A stretch of 64,000 nt of DNA from Microcoleus sp. FACHB-68. GTDB taxonomy: Bacteria > Cyanobacteriota > Cyanobacteriia > Cyanobacteriales > Oscillatoriaceae. The notes beneath the pieces are model-generated. The model saw only the letters and a list, made by a program, of their open reading frames with translations, was not told the origin of the DNA and ran no database searches. A program made the translations under genes and the position numbers. Shown in pieces: positions 44,183 through 54,075 of the stretch (its first letter is position 1; every line of letters begins with the position of its first letter). The DNA lies in the NCBI RefSeq assembly GCF_014695715.1, contig NZ_JACJOT010000006.1, forward strand, positions 620,001-684,000, in the 5' to 3' direction.

Positions 44183-47155
44183 TTAGTGGTGTGCAATTGG
44201 TTGCTTTGGCCAGGTAAAGCTAAAAGTAGAGCCTTGACCTGCCTGGGATGTCAGCTTAATGGTTCCCCCCTGGGTTTCTACAGTTTTTTTAACAAGCGAC
44301 AGACCGATGCCGGTGTTCTCGACCTTATCGCGAGCTTCCAAAGTCTGAAAGATCACAAACACTTTTTCATGATATTCAGGGGCAATGCCAGGGCCGTCAT
44401 CAGCCACAGCAAACTCGTAAAAGTCTCCGAGGTCTTTTACTGATATTTTCACATGACCGGCTTGCCTATGGTTATGTTTAATGGCATTGCTGATTAAATT
44501 GGCAAAAACTTGCTCTAAGAGCAACCGTTCTGTAACCAATGCCGGCATTTCGGGTTCAACCTCAATTGTGAACGATGCCGGTGGTGCCAGAGAATCCAGG
44601 ATATCTTCTAGCAAGCTAGCAACGCTTACAGTTTCTAAGGCACTTTTCACGCGCCCAACACGAGAATACTGCAACAGCGCCTCAATTAGGGCTTCCATGC
44701 GGTGGACACGCCCGCGCAGCAGGTTCATTTGATGCTGGGTATCCTCGGTTAACAGATCTTCGAGGTCTTCTTCTATCCAGCTGCTGAGGTTAGCGATCGC
44801 CCGCAGCGGTGCTTTCAAATCGTGGGAGACAACATAAGCAAACTGGTCGAGTTCTTGGTTACGTTTCTTTAAATTTGCTGTGGTTTTGGCCAAAATCGCT
44901 GTGGTGCGCGAAAGTTCTTCTGCTCGCCCTTGCAGCGCTTCCTCCGCCTGCTTGCGAAACGTAATGTCTTCAACAACTCCCATCAGCGTTTGGTTGCCCC
45001 CCGGATCGCGCAAAAGCGAGACACTGAGATTGACCCACACCGGCATCCCATCTTTACAGATGTAACGCTTCTCGATCGCGTAAGTTTCAAGGTTACGCGC
45101 TAACAGTTGATGCAAGGACTCTAGCTCTGTTTTGAGGTCTTCTGGGTGGGTAAAGTCTTGAAACTTCATTTGCAGAAGTTCTTCGCGGGTGTAGCCCACA
45201 ATTTCACAGAGCTTTTGATTTACCATAATCAACCGGCCCTCTAGGGTGGTTTGGGCCATCCCCACTGCTGCCTGCTCGAAGGTGGCGCGGAAGCGCTGTT
45301 CACTCTCCGCTAAAGCCGCTTCTGAGTGCATCCGCTCTGTGATATCCTCAAACGTTCCTAAAATTCCCACTACATTGCCGGCTCCATCGGTTAGGGGAAT
45401 TTTATTCGCATCGACCCAAATCGTTTTGCGATCTGGCATCTCTAAAAATAAAGGCTCAACCATGTGATACATGGGGGTGTTGGTTTCCATCACCTGCCGG
45501 TCAATTGCATAATAGCGTTCTGCTTCCTCTCGGCTGATGGGCATATCGTAGTCAGTAAGCCCGATGATATCTGCGCGATTCTTTAAACCCAACAGCCACG
45601 CAACGTTGTCATTGCAGCCCAGGTAAACTGAATTGCGATCTTTCCAAAAGATAAACTGCGGGATGTTGTCCATCACCAGCTGCAACATTTGCTGTGAGTC
45701 CCGCAGCGCTTGCACCCAACGCTGGCGTTCTGTGATGTCGTTGTTAATTTCTAAGATGGCTGTCGGCTGCCCTTCTTCATCTCGCTGTAGCGTCCACCGA
45801 CTGGAAACGGTCACTTTTGTCCCATCGCGTTTGGTGTGTTCGAGCTGTCCTTCCCACCGGCCTTGATTGAGCAAGGCTTGTTTGATTGCCTCTAGGGGTT
45901 GGGGAAATTTTGTTTTTAAAAGCGTGTGAATCTGCTGGCCGAGTATTTCTTTGTTTTTCCATCCGTACAGATGTCTAGCACCTTGATTCCAGTAGGTAAT
46001 GTTATCGTTCAAGTCGCGGATGATGATGCTGTCATTGGCTAAATCGAGCAGTTGTGCTTGGTTTCGCACGGTTTCATCGGCTTGCTGGCGCTCAGTAATA
46101 TCGCGGCAAATCGCGATGAACAGGCGCTCTGTGGCGAGGTGCATTTCGCTGATGGCCAAATCCATTGGGAAGGTGATGCCGTCCTTGCGCCGTCCGGTGG
46201 TTTCTCGCTGGCAGCTGCTGATTTTAGTAGTTGGGGTGGTCAAAAAGTAGTTAAGTGAGTCACTGCTCGTCCCTTCACGAACAGGTTCCGTGATCAGCTG
46301 CCTGATGTTCATCCCTGTGACTTGTACCGCTTTATAGCCAAAGATCCGCTCTGCGGCAGGGTTGAAAGACTCAATATTGCCTCGCTCATCGAGGGTTATA
46401 ATTCCATCTGGCGCGTTATCTACAACCGCTTGAATGCGAATTTTACTTTCTCGCAAACTGGCTTCCCGCTTCTTGAGCTGGCGATCTAAACGATCAAACA
46501 ACTGCCAAGCTGTCCCGGCACCGACTAAGCCAAACAATAAAGCGAACCACTGAAAGCCGGTGGTTAAATCTCGCATCCGCACTACGTACTGATTGAGGGC
46601 ACGTAATCGGCTTTCCTCTTGAGTGCTAAACTGAGCAATCTGCCGGCGCAAGGCATCCATTTTTAATTTGCCTTCAACCAGCTGGTTACTCAGTTCTGGC
46701 GATGTGCTGTTTGTCTTGCCCGAACGATTGATCAGTCCCACCGTTCGGTCAAAGCTGCTCATTCTTTCTTGAGCGCTTTGTTGAATTTGTTGGATTTGCT
46801 GCTCTTGGTCCGGATTGTTTTGAACCAAAATGCTGAGTTTTTCCAGCGAGTCTGGCAAATTGCTCTTGGCCGCTTGATAGGGTTCTAGAAATTCAGGACG
46901 CTTGGTAAGGGCGTAACCCCGAATGCCGGTTTCAGCATTCACAACATTTGTGAGTGCGCGATTGACTTCCCTCACAACTCGGTTGCTGTGGTTTTCTTGC
47001 TCTCGCCCATTAGAAACAATCTCGCGCAAGCAGGCGATTGCAATGAGTGAGCTAACCAGGCAGGTGACCGGAATGGCAATAATCAGTGTTCCTTGCCGGC
47101 GCACCTGTAAATCAAACCATCGGGAGCGCCAGTGTTTGGGCGCGAAGGCTTTCAT
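44183..47155 (-). CDS. CHASE3-multi-PAS sensor histidine kinase
   Basis: This 990-residue membrane kinase has TM1 about 22-45, a CHASE3 extracytoplasmic domain about 45-185 (VVNAETGIRGYALTKRPEFL), TM2 about 197-217 and four PAS/PAC modules (about 236-350, 360-475, 480-605, 610-730). These include FNPAAERIFGYKA, VNQKLCEIVGYTREELL and repeated DITERQ linkers. The HisKA domain has QFAYVVSHDLKAPLRAIANL and the ATPase ADDGPGIAPEYHEKVF and NTGIGLSLVKKTVE. The kinase core is of the phytochrome-like (Cph1) type, though it has no phytochrome GAF domain. Ligand and output are unknown. It is coupled to the downstream Rcp1-like receiver gene. Confidence 0.9.
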   Translation of the reverse strand: MKAFAPKHWRSRWFDLQVRRQGTLIIAIPVTCLVSSLIAIACLREIVSNGREQENHSNRVVREVNRALTNVVNAETGIRGYALTKRPEFLEPYQAAKSNLPDSLEKLSILVQNNPDQEQQIQQIQQSAQERMSSFDRTVGLINRSGKTNSTSPELSNQLVEGKLKMDALRRQIAQFSTQEESRLRALNQYVVRMRDLTTGFQWFALLFGLVGAGTAWQLFDRLDRQLKKREASLRESKIRIQAVVDNAPDGIITLDERGNIESFNPAAERIFGYKAVQVTGMNIRQLITEPVREGTSSDSLNYFLTTPTTKISSCQRETTGRRKDGITFPMDLAISEMHLATERLFIAICRDITERQQADETVRNQAQLLDLANDSIIIRDLNDNITYWNQGARHLYGWKNKEILGQQIHTLLKTKFPQPLEAIKQALLNQGRWEGQLEHTKRDGTKVTVSSRWTLQRDEEGQPTAILEINNDITERQRWVQALRDSQQMLQLVMDNIPQFIFWKDRNSVYLGCNDNVAWLLGLKNRADIIGLTDYDMPISREEAERYYAIDRQVMETNTPMYHMVEPLFLEMPDRKTIWVDANKIPLTDGAGNVVGILGTFEDITERMHSEAALAESEQRFRATFEQAAVGMAQTTLEGRLIMVNQKLCEIVGYTREELLQMKFQDFTHPEDLKTELESLHQLLARNLETYAIEKRYICKDGMPVWVNLSVSLLRDPGGNQTLMGVVEDITFRKQAEEALQGRAEELSRTTAILAKTTANLKKRNQELDQFAYVVSHDLKAPLRAIANLSSWIEEDLEDLLTEDTQHQMNLLRGRVHRMEALIEALLQYSRVGRVKSALETVSVASLLEDILDSLAPPASFTIEVEPEMPALVTERLLLEQVFANLISNAIKHNHRQAGHVKISVKDLGDFYEFAVADDGPGIAPEYHEKVFVIFQTLEARDKVENTGIGLSLVKKTVETQGGTIKLTSQAGQGSTFSFTWPKQPIAHH

Positions 47156-47896
47156 GGATGATTACTCCCCGTTGGGTAATGTTGTATTGTACAGGCTCAA
47201 AAGTCTCTACTTTTATGGTGCACAACCTAACTTGAGCGCATTGATTGTTTAAGCCGGTCTTAAATTTATGGCAATAAAGTCCCTTAATTATTAATGATAC
47301 TGGTATTTCAAGGGTTGAAGGTATTTTGTGCTAGGCGCATGGCCAGTAAGTCGCACATTTGTGCCGATTGTGCTGATTTTGCCAACAGACACTAAGTTAC
47401 TGATAACACATTCTTAACCAGCAAGATATCAGGAACAGTTTTTTGTACTCAGCTACCATCCTTTACTTGGCTTGGATAAATGCTAAAAGCCAATTATCGA
47501 GGGTTGCACGCTGTCGCATTGATCTGCGGAGCCGGCGCAATCCCGTCTTGTATCTATGGCGCATGGGTTTCTGCCTGAAATTTACTTATCGGGTTGAAAA
47601 TCATATAATTACTTCAGGCAATAGTTTTTAACTTAAGTCGTTAATATTTTTACTCGTTTTTAAAACTTTTAAATTATTTTGAGATATCAATAAAAAATTA
47701 AAAGTTTTATGAAAATAACTCAATAAATCTTAATGGTTAAAAATTAGTTTTCACTATTGTATGTTGTAAAATATAGCGGCATACCAAGAAAAGATGCTGG
47801 GCCACACAGAAGGAATTAATTTCACATCTTTTGATAACTTTATTACAATTGAGAGCATTACTGGCCGGCAGAAACAGAAACCTTTGTAATGAAACC
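47156..47896. other. Intergenic region, 0.74 kb
   Basis: No gene is supported. It turns strongly AT-rich between 47630 and 47760. Plus-strand frames at 47443-47631 and an extension from 47831 lack ribosome-binding sites. No repeat of the dispersed families is present. Confidence 0.45.
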
Positions 47897-48433
47897 ATGC
47901 GAAAAATACGGTTGTTTATTGCCTCTAGCCTTGACGGATACATTGCGAGAACCTCAGGCAATGTGGATTGGCTGTTCACCGATCAAGATTACGGTTACAC
48001 AGACTTTTTCGCCCAAATTGATACCTTGATTATGGGGAATAAGACGTATCAGCAAGCCTTGAGTTTTGGAGAATACCCATACAAAGGGAAGAAAGGGTTT
48101 GTTTTATCAAAAACTCGTGCCGGTGAAAGAGATAATAACGTAGAATTTGTGGGGGGCGATTTGAAAAGCTTCATCAACAAGCTGCTTAACCAAAGTGGGG
48201 GTGATATTTGGTTAGTTGGGGGAGCTGAGACGATTCATTATTTCATGAAACACGGTTTTGTCGATGAACTAATTCTTGCCATACACCCAACAATTTTAGG
48301 AGATGGCATCCCACTAATTGTGCGAGATCCGAGCTTGGAGACAGCACTTGAGTTGAAAGAGGTTAAGTCTTTTGAATCGGGATTGCTCCAAGTATTTTAC
48401 GACGTGAAAAGAAACCCTACAGACACAGTCTGA
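47897..48433 (+). CDS. Dihydrofolate reductase family protein (RibD C-terminal-like)
   Basis: This 178-residue protein starts MRKIRLFIASSLDGYIARTS. It has TLIMGNKTYQQAL, GGDIWLVGGAETIHYFM and DELILAIHPTILGDGIPL, as in the YyaP/YwjB group of RibD-C/DHFR-like proteins. NAD(P)H binding is expected; the substrate is unknown. I chose the ATG at 47897 because the family begins there. The longer frame from 47831 adds 22 unlike residues. It stands alone. Confidence 0.85.
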   Translation: MRKIRLFIASSLDGYIARTSGNVDWLFTDQDYGYTDFFAQIDTLIMGNKTYQQALSFGEYPYKGKKGFVLSKTRAGERDNNVEFVGGDLKSFINKLLNQSGGDIWLVGGAETIHYFMKHGFVDELILAIHPTILGDGIPLIVRDPSLETALELKEVKSFESGLLQVFYDVKRNPTDTV

Positions 48434-48782
48434 AAGGGATACCGCGCAAGACGGTTAATTGCTGAATAAGCCGGTGTACGATCTCCTCGTTTGGAAGTAT
48501 AAGTTTGAGATTTGTTAAGATTCTCTAGCTTGTTCGGCTATAAAGTACATTCTTGCAAAGGTTGATTTTTTAGGTTTTTTAATCACAGATTTTGCAAGTG
48601 AAACTTGAATGGCGAGCACAGCACATTCAAGTTTCACCAGTGCCGGCAGCTTATAGCAGATAAGGGTAACAGTTGGATGTGATTAAGCGGGTACTTTTAA
48701 GGTTTTGGCAAGAGGTTCAGTCGCTTTGCCGGCAGTTAGCATAAAATAGCACTGGAGCCGCTCTCGCACGAGGAATTTTATC
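48434..48782. other. Gap ahead of era with a dispersed hairpin repeat
   Basis: The 349-base gap holds the hairpin repeat at 48598-48637 and, at its end, GAGGA (48770-48774), the ribosome-binding site proposed for era. No gene is seen in it; the last stop codon in the era frame is the TAG at 48747-48749. Confidence 0.5.
48598..48637. repeat. Dispersed hairpin repeat GTGAAACTTGAAT
   Basis: GTGAAACTTGAAT (48598-48610) and ATTCAAGTTTCAC (48625-48637) make a perfect 13-base stem with a 14-base loop (GGCGAGCACAGCAC). The reverse complement of the hairpin at 22719-22768 matches stem and much of the loop. A TTAATCACAGAT ahead of it resembles the TTAACCGCAGAT start of the other repeats. Confidence 0.85.
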
Positions 48783-49715
48783 CTGAATATCTCAGATATT
48801 ACGCCAATCCCTACCCCACCTGCCGGGTTTAAATCCGGCTTCATCGGCATTATCGGACGCCCGAATGTCGGCAAATCTACGCTGATGAATTATCTGGTGG
48901 GGCAAAAAATTGCCATTACTTCGCCTGTCGCGCAAACTACCCGCAACCGGCTCAGAGGCATCCTGACGACTCCAGAAGCTCAGTTAATTTTCGTCGATAC
49001 TCCAGGTATCCACAAACCCCACCACCAGCTTGGGGAAGTGCTGGTGCAAAATGCCCAAATTGCCATCCGATCCGTCGATGTGATTTTGTTTGTTGTAGAT
49101 GCTTCCGTCCCTGCCGGCGGCGGAGATCGTTACATTGCAGAACTGTTGAACAATGTTGAAACGCCGGTTATTCTGGGGTTGAACAAAATCGATCAGCAAC
49201 CCTCAGAGTCTGAACAGTTGGATGAGAGTTATCAGCAATTGATTGCCGGTCACGAATGGCCTATTGTGAAATTCTCCGCTATCACCGGCACTGGACTGGA
49301 CACCCTGCAAACACTCCTCATCGAGCATTTAGAAGCCGGTCCCTATTATTATCCCCCGGACTTAGTCACCGATCAACCCGAACGCTTTATCATGGGCGAA
49401 CTGATCCGGGAGCAAATTTTGCTTCTCACCCGTGAAGAAGTTCCCCACTCAGTCGCTGTCGTTATTGATATTGTGGAAGAGACGCCCAAAATTACCCGCA
49501 TTTTAGCCACAATTCACGTCGAACGCGATTCTCAAAAAGGAATTCTCATTGGTAAAGGAGGCAGTATGCTCAAAGAAATTGGCAGTGCTGCCCGTGAACA
49601 AATGCAAAAGTTAATTGATGGGAAAGTCTATTTAGAGCTGTTTGTTAAAGTGCAGCCCAAATGGCGACAATCGCGCCAGCATCTAGCAGACTTGGGTTAT
49701 CGGGTTGAGGAATAA
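48783..49715 (+). CDS. era: GTPase Era, apparently with a CTG start
   Basis: Era is an essential ribosome-assembly GTPase that binds 16S rRNA with a C-terminal KH domain. The frame contains the P-loop GIIGRPNVGKSTLMN (48846-48890), switch and G3 (IFVDTPGIHKPHHQ), G4 NKID and the KH region LFVKVQPKWRQSRQHL. The first ATG (48885) lies after the P-loop and cannot be the real start. Upstream the frame reads NISDITPIPTPPAGFKSGF, typical of cyanobacterial Era, and is open back to a stop at 48747-48749. It has no ATG, GTG or TTG. CTG at 48783 sits 8 bases after GAGGA and gives 310 residues, the usual length, so I propose it as the start. A sequencing error in the start codon is the alternative. Confidence 0.85.
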   Translation: MNISDITPIPTPPAGFKSGFIGIIGRPNVGKSTLMNYLVGQKIAITSPVAQTTRNRLRGILTTPEAQLIFVDTPGIHKPHHQLGEVLVQNAQIAIRSVDVILFVVDASVPAGGGDRYIAELLNNVETPVILGLNKIDQQPSESEQLDESYQQLIAGHEWPIVKFSAITGTGLDTLQTLLIEHLEAGPYYYPPDLVTDQPERFIMGELIREQILLLTREEVPHSVAVVIDIVEETPKITRILATIHVERDSQKGILIGKGGSMLKEIGSAAREQMQKLIDGKVYLELFVKVQPKWRQSRQHLADLGYRVEE

Positions 49716-49804
49716 GATAACTCATGGAGGATTAATTGTTCCTTCTTAAAAAGCTGTATGGGCAGATCAGCATTCAATTAAAACCGGCACCTCCCATTTT
49801 TATT

Positions 49805-50755
49805 TTAATGAATGGGTTCCAAAGCAAAGAACGTTTTAAAAATTTGGTTGCCCACCCCATTTAGCTGGATTTGTAAGTCATTCAAAAATTCATGCAACCC
49901 TTTTTGAATGATTTCATCAATCGTCAGATAATCCAGCTCCGAACGCAAGCGCCCTAACGCTCTTTCTCCCGGATCTCTCCACGTTCCCCCCGGCGTTCCC
50001 GTAATTTTATGAAGCGCCCGTTCTGAACGCAACAAGCAAAATCGAATTGAGCGCGGAAAATCTCGATCTAAAATCAAAAATTCTACAACGCCGGTGGGGG
50101 TAATTCGATGCTGACATTTGCGATACATTTCGTAAGCACTTGCAGAACGAAGTAAGGCGATCCACTGAATTTCATCCAGGGTTGTGCCAACGTCTTTTGC
50201 TGAAGGCAGCAAAATAAAATACTTCACATCTAAGATGCGAGTTATTTTATCTGCACGCTCTAAAAGCCGTCCCATCTGACCAAAATTCCACCCTTCATTA
50301 TGGGTCATCGTGGCATCCATCACACCAGCAAATAGGTGACTTGCCATTTTGACTTGCGTAAAAAACTCATGCAAAGCGGATAAAGATTGGTCGGGATCGG
50401 CCTCTTTTACCATTAGATAAAAGGCATTGACTTGTTCCCACATTTCTGAGGAAATAATTTCTCGAATCGAGCGAGCATTTTCTCTGGCTAGTTGGAGGCA
50501 TGAAAGGATAGAATTAGAATATTTTCTATCAAAAGTTAGAAACTGAATCACATTTTCTGCGGTTGCCTCACCGTAACGTTCTTTAAACAAAGGCAAATCC
50601 CCGGTTGTTATCACTAAAGGTTCCCACTGCTGAGTAGTGCCGGCAGGAGAATCTAAAAGTAAATTCAAATTCACATCAATAAATCGGGCAATATTTTCGG
50701 CTCGCTCCACATAGCGAGTCAGCCAATAAATAGAATTAGCAACGCGGCTCAACAT
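49805..50755 (-). CDS. Alpha-E domain-containing protein (DUF403)
   Basis: This 316-residue all-helical protein of the alpha-E family has MLSRVANSIYWLTRYVERAE, NIARFIDVNLNLLLDSP, NARSIREIISSEMWEQVNAF, GRLLERADKITRILDVKYF and RDFPRSIRFCL. Its genes usually lie beside circularly permuted ATP-grasp genes and sometimes transglutaminase-like genes; the pair is thought to form or modify a peptide. The ATG at 50755 follows GGAGGAAG. Here the ATP-grasp gene is two genes upstream on the same strand. Confidence 0.9.
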   Translation of the reverse strand: MLSRVANSIYWLTRYVERAENIARFIDVNLNLLLDSPAGTTQQWEPLVITTGDLPLFKERYGEATAENVIQFLTFDRKYSNSILSCLQLARENARSIREIISSEMWEQVNAFYLMVKEADPDQSLSALHEFFTQVKMASHLFAGVMDATMTHNEGWNFGQMGRLLERADKITRILDVKYFILLPSAKDVGTTLDEIQWIALLRSASAYEMYRKCQHRITPTGVVEFLILDRDFPRSIRFCLLRSERALHKITGTPGGTWRDPGERALGRLRSELDYLTIDEIIQKGLHEFLNDLQIQLNGVGNQIFKTFFALEPIH

Positions 50756-50834
50756 TTACGAAACTTCCTCCGATTTTATAAAAACCTTGCGAACTTGCAC
50801 TTTTTGCATTTAAAAACCTAAATTGCTATCTTGG

Positions 50835-52133
50835 TCACTCTTCACTTTGCAGGGTTAATTCTTCTGCCGGCAACAGTTGACGTTGTTTGCCATCGAGAAT
50901 CGCGCTAACTGTCATATCTCCCATAACATTAATCGCAGTGCGGCAGCGATCAAGGAACCAATCAACCGAGATTAATAACGCAATGTATTGGGTGGGCAAA
51001 CCAACCGCAGAAAATACCAACGTCATTGTTACCAAACCGGCTTCGGGAATGCCGGCGGCACCAACCGAGGCAAAAATGGATGTAATCACAACAATAAACT
51101 GCTGGGGCAGGGAAAGATTAATTCCCAGAACTTGGGCGACAAACAAAGCGGACATCGCCTCATAAAGTGCCGTCCCATCATTGTTGAAATTGCTGCCAAC
51201 CAGCACCCCCAAGGAAGCAGAAGCTTCTCGCAAACCAATTTTTTCTAACATTGCCTGGTAAGTGATCGGCATCGTTGCGGTTGAGGAAGCGGTGGAGAAG
51301 GCAGTCAGCAGCGCATCCGATCCCCCTGCCAAGAAGTGTTGCGGACTCACCCACGATCCAAAGTACACTCGGCTGAGGTAATAGCAACCTTGCAAGAACA
51401 AAGCAACCAGCACCGCTACGATGAAGGCACCTAAAGCTTTAAAGGGTTCAAAGCCTTGCAACGCGACGGTTTTGGCAACAATTCCAAAAACAGCTAATGG
51501 GACGAGGGCGATCACCCAGTGCAAAATGCGGATCACTGCTTCAAATAACAGGGTGATGCCCTGTTCAAGTGCCAGGTAATCTGTCTTCCCTTGGGCGGTT
51601 TGCTCGGCTTTTAAGCCCCGTAGCACGATTCCAAACGCCAAAGCCAGAAAAATGAGCTGAATGACATTGTTATCTACCAGCGGCTTGAGAACGGCCTCTG
51701 GCACCATATCCTGAAGTAATCCCCAAGGATCGAGGGTTTTGCTGACTTCGGAGGCGTCTGAGGGGGCAGCAAGCCGGCCCCATCTACCGGGTTGCAGGAC
51801 GTTTGCAACCAAAAGTCCGATGAGAATTGCGGCTAGGGTATTGGTTATCAGAAGAGTTGCCAGACGCCGGCCTGATCTGCCGGGGATGGTGGCTGTCATG
51901 AAGGCGTGGAGCACGGCCAACAAAATCAGCGGGGTGGCAAGGGCGCGGAGGGCTTTCAGAACTAGGTTGCAGGGAATTGCCAGGTTGTTGATAAAGACGA
52001 TATTGCTAGGGCTGGGTTGGCCGGCACCTAAAGCAATTCCTAATAAGACTGCCACAATTAGGGCAATGAGTATCTGCAGGTAAAGTGGGATACGCTGCCA
52101 CAATGGGCGGGGTTTGTTTTCTGGCTTTTCCAT
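50835..52133 (-). CDS. Dicarboxylate/amino acid:cation symporter (DAACS)
   Basis: This 432-residue membrane transporter of the sodium:dicarboxylate (GltP/GltT) family has about eight helices plus two hairpin loops. It has the Ser-rich hairpin AFSTASSTATMPITYQAM (HP1), NFNNDGTALYEAMSALFVAQ in TM7, and AGIPEAGLVTMTLVFSAVGL (HP2) with DRCRTAINVMGD in TM8. The Asp and Arg/Asn of TM8 suggest an acidic or neutral amino acid as substrate. It lies between the ATP-grasp and alpha-E genes on the same strand, separated from the latter by 79 bases. Confidence 0.92.
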   Translation of the reverse strand: MEKPENKPRPLWQRIPLYLQILIALIVAVLLGIALGAGQPSPSNIVFINNLAIPCNLVLKALRALATPLILLAVLHAFMTATIPGRSGRRLATLLITNTLAAILIGLLVANVLQPGRWGRLAAPSDASEVSKTLDPWGLLQDMVPEAVLKPLVDNNVIQLIFLALAFGIVLRGLKAEQTAQGKTDYLALEQGITLLFEAVIRILHWVIALVPLAVFGIVAKTVALQGFEPFKALGAFIVAVLVALFLQGCYYLSRVYFGSWVSPQHFLAGGSDALLTAFSTASSTATMPITYQAMLEKIGLREASASLGVLVGSNFNNDGTALYEAMSALFVAQVLGINLSLPQQFIVVITSIFASVGAAGIPEAGLVTMTLVFSAVGLPTQYIALLISVDWFLDRCRTAINVMGDMTVSAILDGKQRQLLPAEELTLQSEE

Positions 52134-52148
52134 GTTCTATTTTTTATT

Positions 52149-52283
52149 TTTAACCGCAGATAAATAATGATTGGTTGCCGGCCTTCTTTGGAGTTTTTTA
52201 ACCGTAGATGCAGGCAGATAAACGCAGATAACGCTGATGGATAAGGGTTGGATGCCGGCGCTATTTATCTGTGGTTAAAAAGG
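52149..52283. repeat. Dispersed repeat copies flanking a divergent spacer
   Basis: TTAACCGCAGATAAATAATG at about 52151, TTAACCGTAGATGCAGGCAG followed by ATAAACGCAGAT at about 52198-52240 and TTTATCTGTGGTTAAAAAGG at 52265-52283 lie in the short gap between the symporter and ATP-grasp genes. The last is inverted relative to the others, so the whole could fold as a hairpin. Confidence 0.75.
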
Positions 52284-52284
52284 T

Positions 52285-53718
52285 TTAGTGAGTGAGTACC
52301 CAGGTATCTTTTGATCCGCCTCCTTGGGAGGAATTTACAACTAAGGAGCCTTTTTTAAGGGCAACGCGGGTTAAGCCGCCGGGATTTACATAGATTTCTT
52401 TGCCATAAAGAATATAGGGCCGCAAGTCTACATGGCATCCTTCAAAATGATCGTCTACGAGTGTGGGAACTCGTGACAAGCAAAGAGTGGGTTGGGCGAT
52501 ATAATTGCGGGGATTTGCTTGAATTCGTTGGGCAAATTCTTCTCGTTCTTCTTGTGAAGCGTGAGGGCCAACTAACATTCCGTAACCACCGGATTCATTG
52601 GCTGCTTTGACAACAAGTTTGTCTAGGTTGCCTAGCACGTATTCTAACTGCTTTGGTTCCCAACATAAATAGGTAGGAACGTTGGGCAAAATTGGGTCTT
52701 CACTGAGGTAATAGTGAATCATTTGGGGCACGTAGGCATAGATGACTTTATCATCTGCAACCCCTGTACCTAATGCGTTGGCAATGCCAACACGACCGGC
52801 CCCGTAAACTTCCATAAAACCGGGAATTCCAATTAAGGAATTAGGACGAAAAACTTTAGGATCAATAAAGTCGTCATCAATGCGCCGGTAAAGCACATCC
52901 ACCCGCTGCAACCCTTTTGTGGTTCGCATTTGTAAGTAACCATCTGCAACCACTAAATCTCGCCCTTCGACTAATTCTACGCCCATTTGCTGAGCGAGGA
53001 AAGAATGCTCAAAATAGGCGGAATTATAAATACCCGGAGTAAGAACAGCAACGGTCGGATCTGCTAAATTTTTTGGGGCTAAATTCAGTAAGGTTTCTAG
53101 CAGATGGCCGGGATATTTATGCACCGGCTCAATTTCCATTGTCCGAAACACTTGGGGAAAGGTGGTTTTCATCACCCGCCGGTTTTCTAGAACGTAAGAG
53201 ACCCCTGAAGGACAGCGAAGATTGTCTTCCAAGACATACCATTGTCCATCTCTATCACGCACCAGATCAGTGCCGGTGATGTGACACCAAATGCCTGCCG
53301 GTGGTTTCAACCCCATGCAAGGTGGAAGAAACCCTTTAGCCGAGTGAATTAATTCTGCGGGAATAATGCCATCTTTAATAATTTTCTGTTCCCCGTAGAT
53401 ATCTGCGATGAACAGATTTAAGGCAAAAATCCGCTGTTTGAGTCCCGCTTCGAGTTTTGCCCATTCGCCGGCTGCAACAATACGCGGGATAATGTCGAAA
53501 GGAAAAATTCGCTCCGTCCCCTCACTATCACCGTAGACACTAAACGTTACACCTTGCTTAAACAGCGCAATTTGTGCTGCCTGCTGCCGGCGCTTCAATT
53601 CCCCTTCAGATAGTGAGTGAATTCTTTCTATCAAAGGAGTCGCTTCTGGGCGGGGTTTGCCCTTGCCGGCGAACAGTTCATCGTAGAAATCCCCTGGATC
53701 GTAACTATCAAATCGCAC
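52285..53718 (-). CDS. Circularly permuted type 2 ATP-grasp protein
   Basis: This 477-residue protein begins [20 protein letters not shown], typical for the family formerly DUF404/DUF407. It has [27 protein letters not shown]-like [66 protein letters not shown] and [19 protein letters not shown]. It is thought to ligate a carboxylate and an amine using ATP, alongside alpha-E proteins. The start codon is GTG at 53718. Substrates are unknown. Confidence 0.9.
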   Translation of the reverse strand: MRFDSYDPGDFYDELFAGKGKPRPEATPLIERIHSLSEGELKRRQQAAQIALFKQGVTFSVYGDSEGTERIFPFDIIPRIVAAGEWAKLEAGLKQRIFALNLFIADIYGEQKIIKDGIIPAELIHSAKGFLPPCMGLKPPAGIWCHITGTDLVRDRDGQWYVLEDNLRCPSGVSYVLENRRVMKTTFPQVFRTMEIEPVHKYPGHLLETLLNLAPKNLADPTVAVLTPGIYNSAYFEHSFLAQQMGVELVEGRDLVVADGYLQMRTTKGLQRVDVLYRRIDDDFIDPKVFRPNSLIGIPGFMEVYGAGRVGIANALGTGVADDKVIYAYVPQMIHYYLSEDPILPNVPTYLCWEPKQLEYVLGNLDKLVVKAANESGGYGMLVGPHASQEEREEFAQRIQANPRNYIAQPTLCLSRVPTLVDDHFEGCHVDLRPYILYGKEIYVNPGGLTRVALKKGSLVVNSSQGGGSKDTWVLTH

Positions 53719-54075
53719 TTCCAGCCATCCACCTGTCTTAACTTTTTTCTGATTGACGCAATTGATTAACCAATCAATGGCACCGCAAGCGTATCAACAC
53801 CGGCAACCGCGTCACCTTTAAACTGGTATAGATGTTAGCGGTATTGTTTAACTGTAGCTGGGAATACAGCACACCTCTCAGCAGGGATAAGTTTTTTAAC
53901 AAAAGCCCTCCCTCACACGCCACTTGATGCCGGCAGCCCCCTAAACCCATCTAAATTACATCTGCGTTTATCTGCGTGCATCTGCGGTTAAAAAATAAAC
54001 CCTCTGCAACCAAATGCCGGCACCCCCCCTAAACCTATCATTTCTTCATCTGTGTTTATCTGTGTGCATCTGTGG
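53719..54075. other. Intergenic region with two dispersed repeat copies
   Basis: Repeats at about 53957-53995 (CATCTGCGTTTATCTGCGTG then CATCTGCGGTTAAAAAATAA) and 54047-54088 (CATCTGTGTTTATCTGTGTG then CATCTGTGGTTAAATAAA) share the family core. The second copy differs by systematic C-to-T changes and reaches the stop codon of the C15-like gene, supplying it (TTTAATAA region). No gene is present in the rest. Confidence 0.7.

Noticed and set aside
47443-47631. 62-codon plus-strand frame
   Set aside because: Random-looking protein in an intergenic stretch, no start signal.
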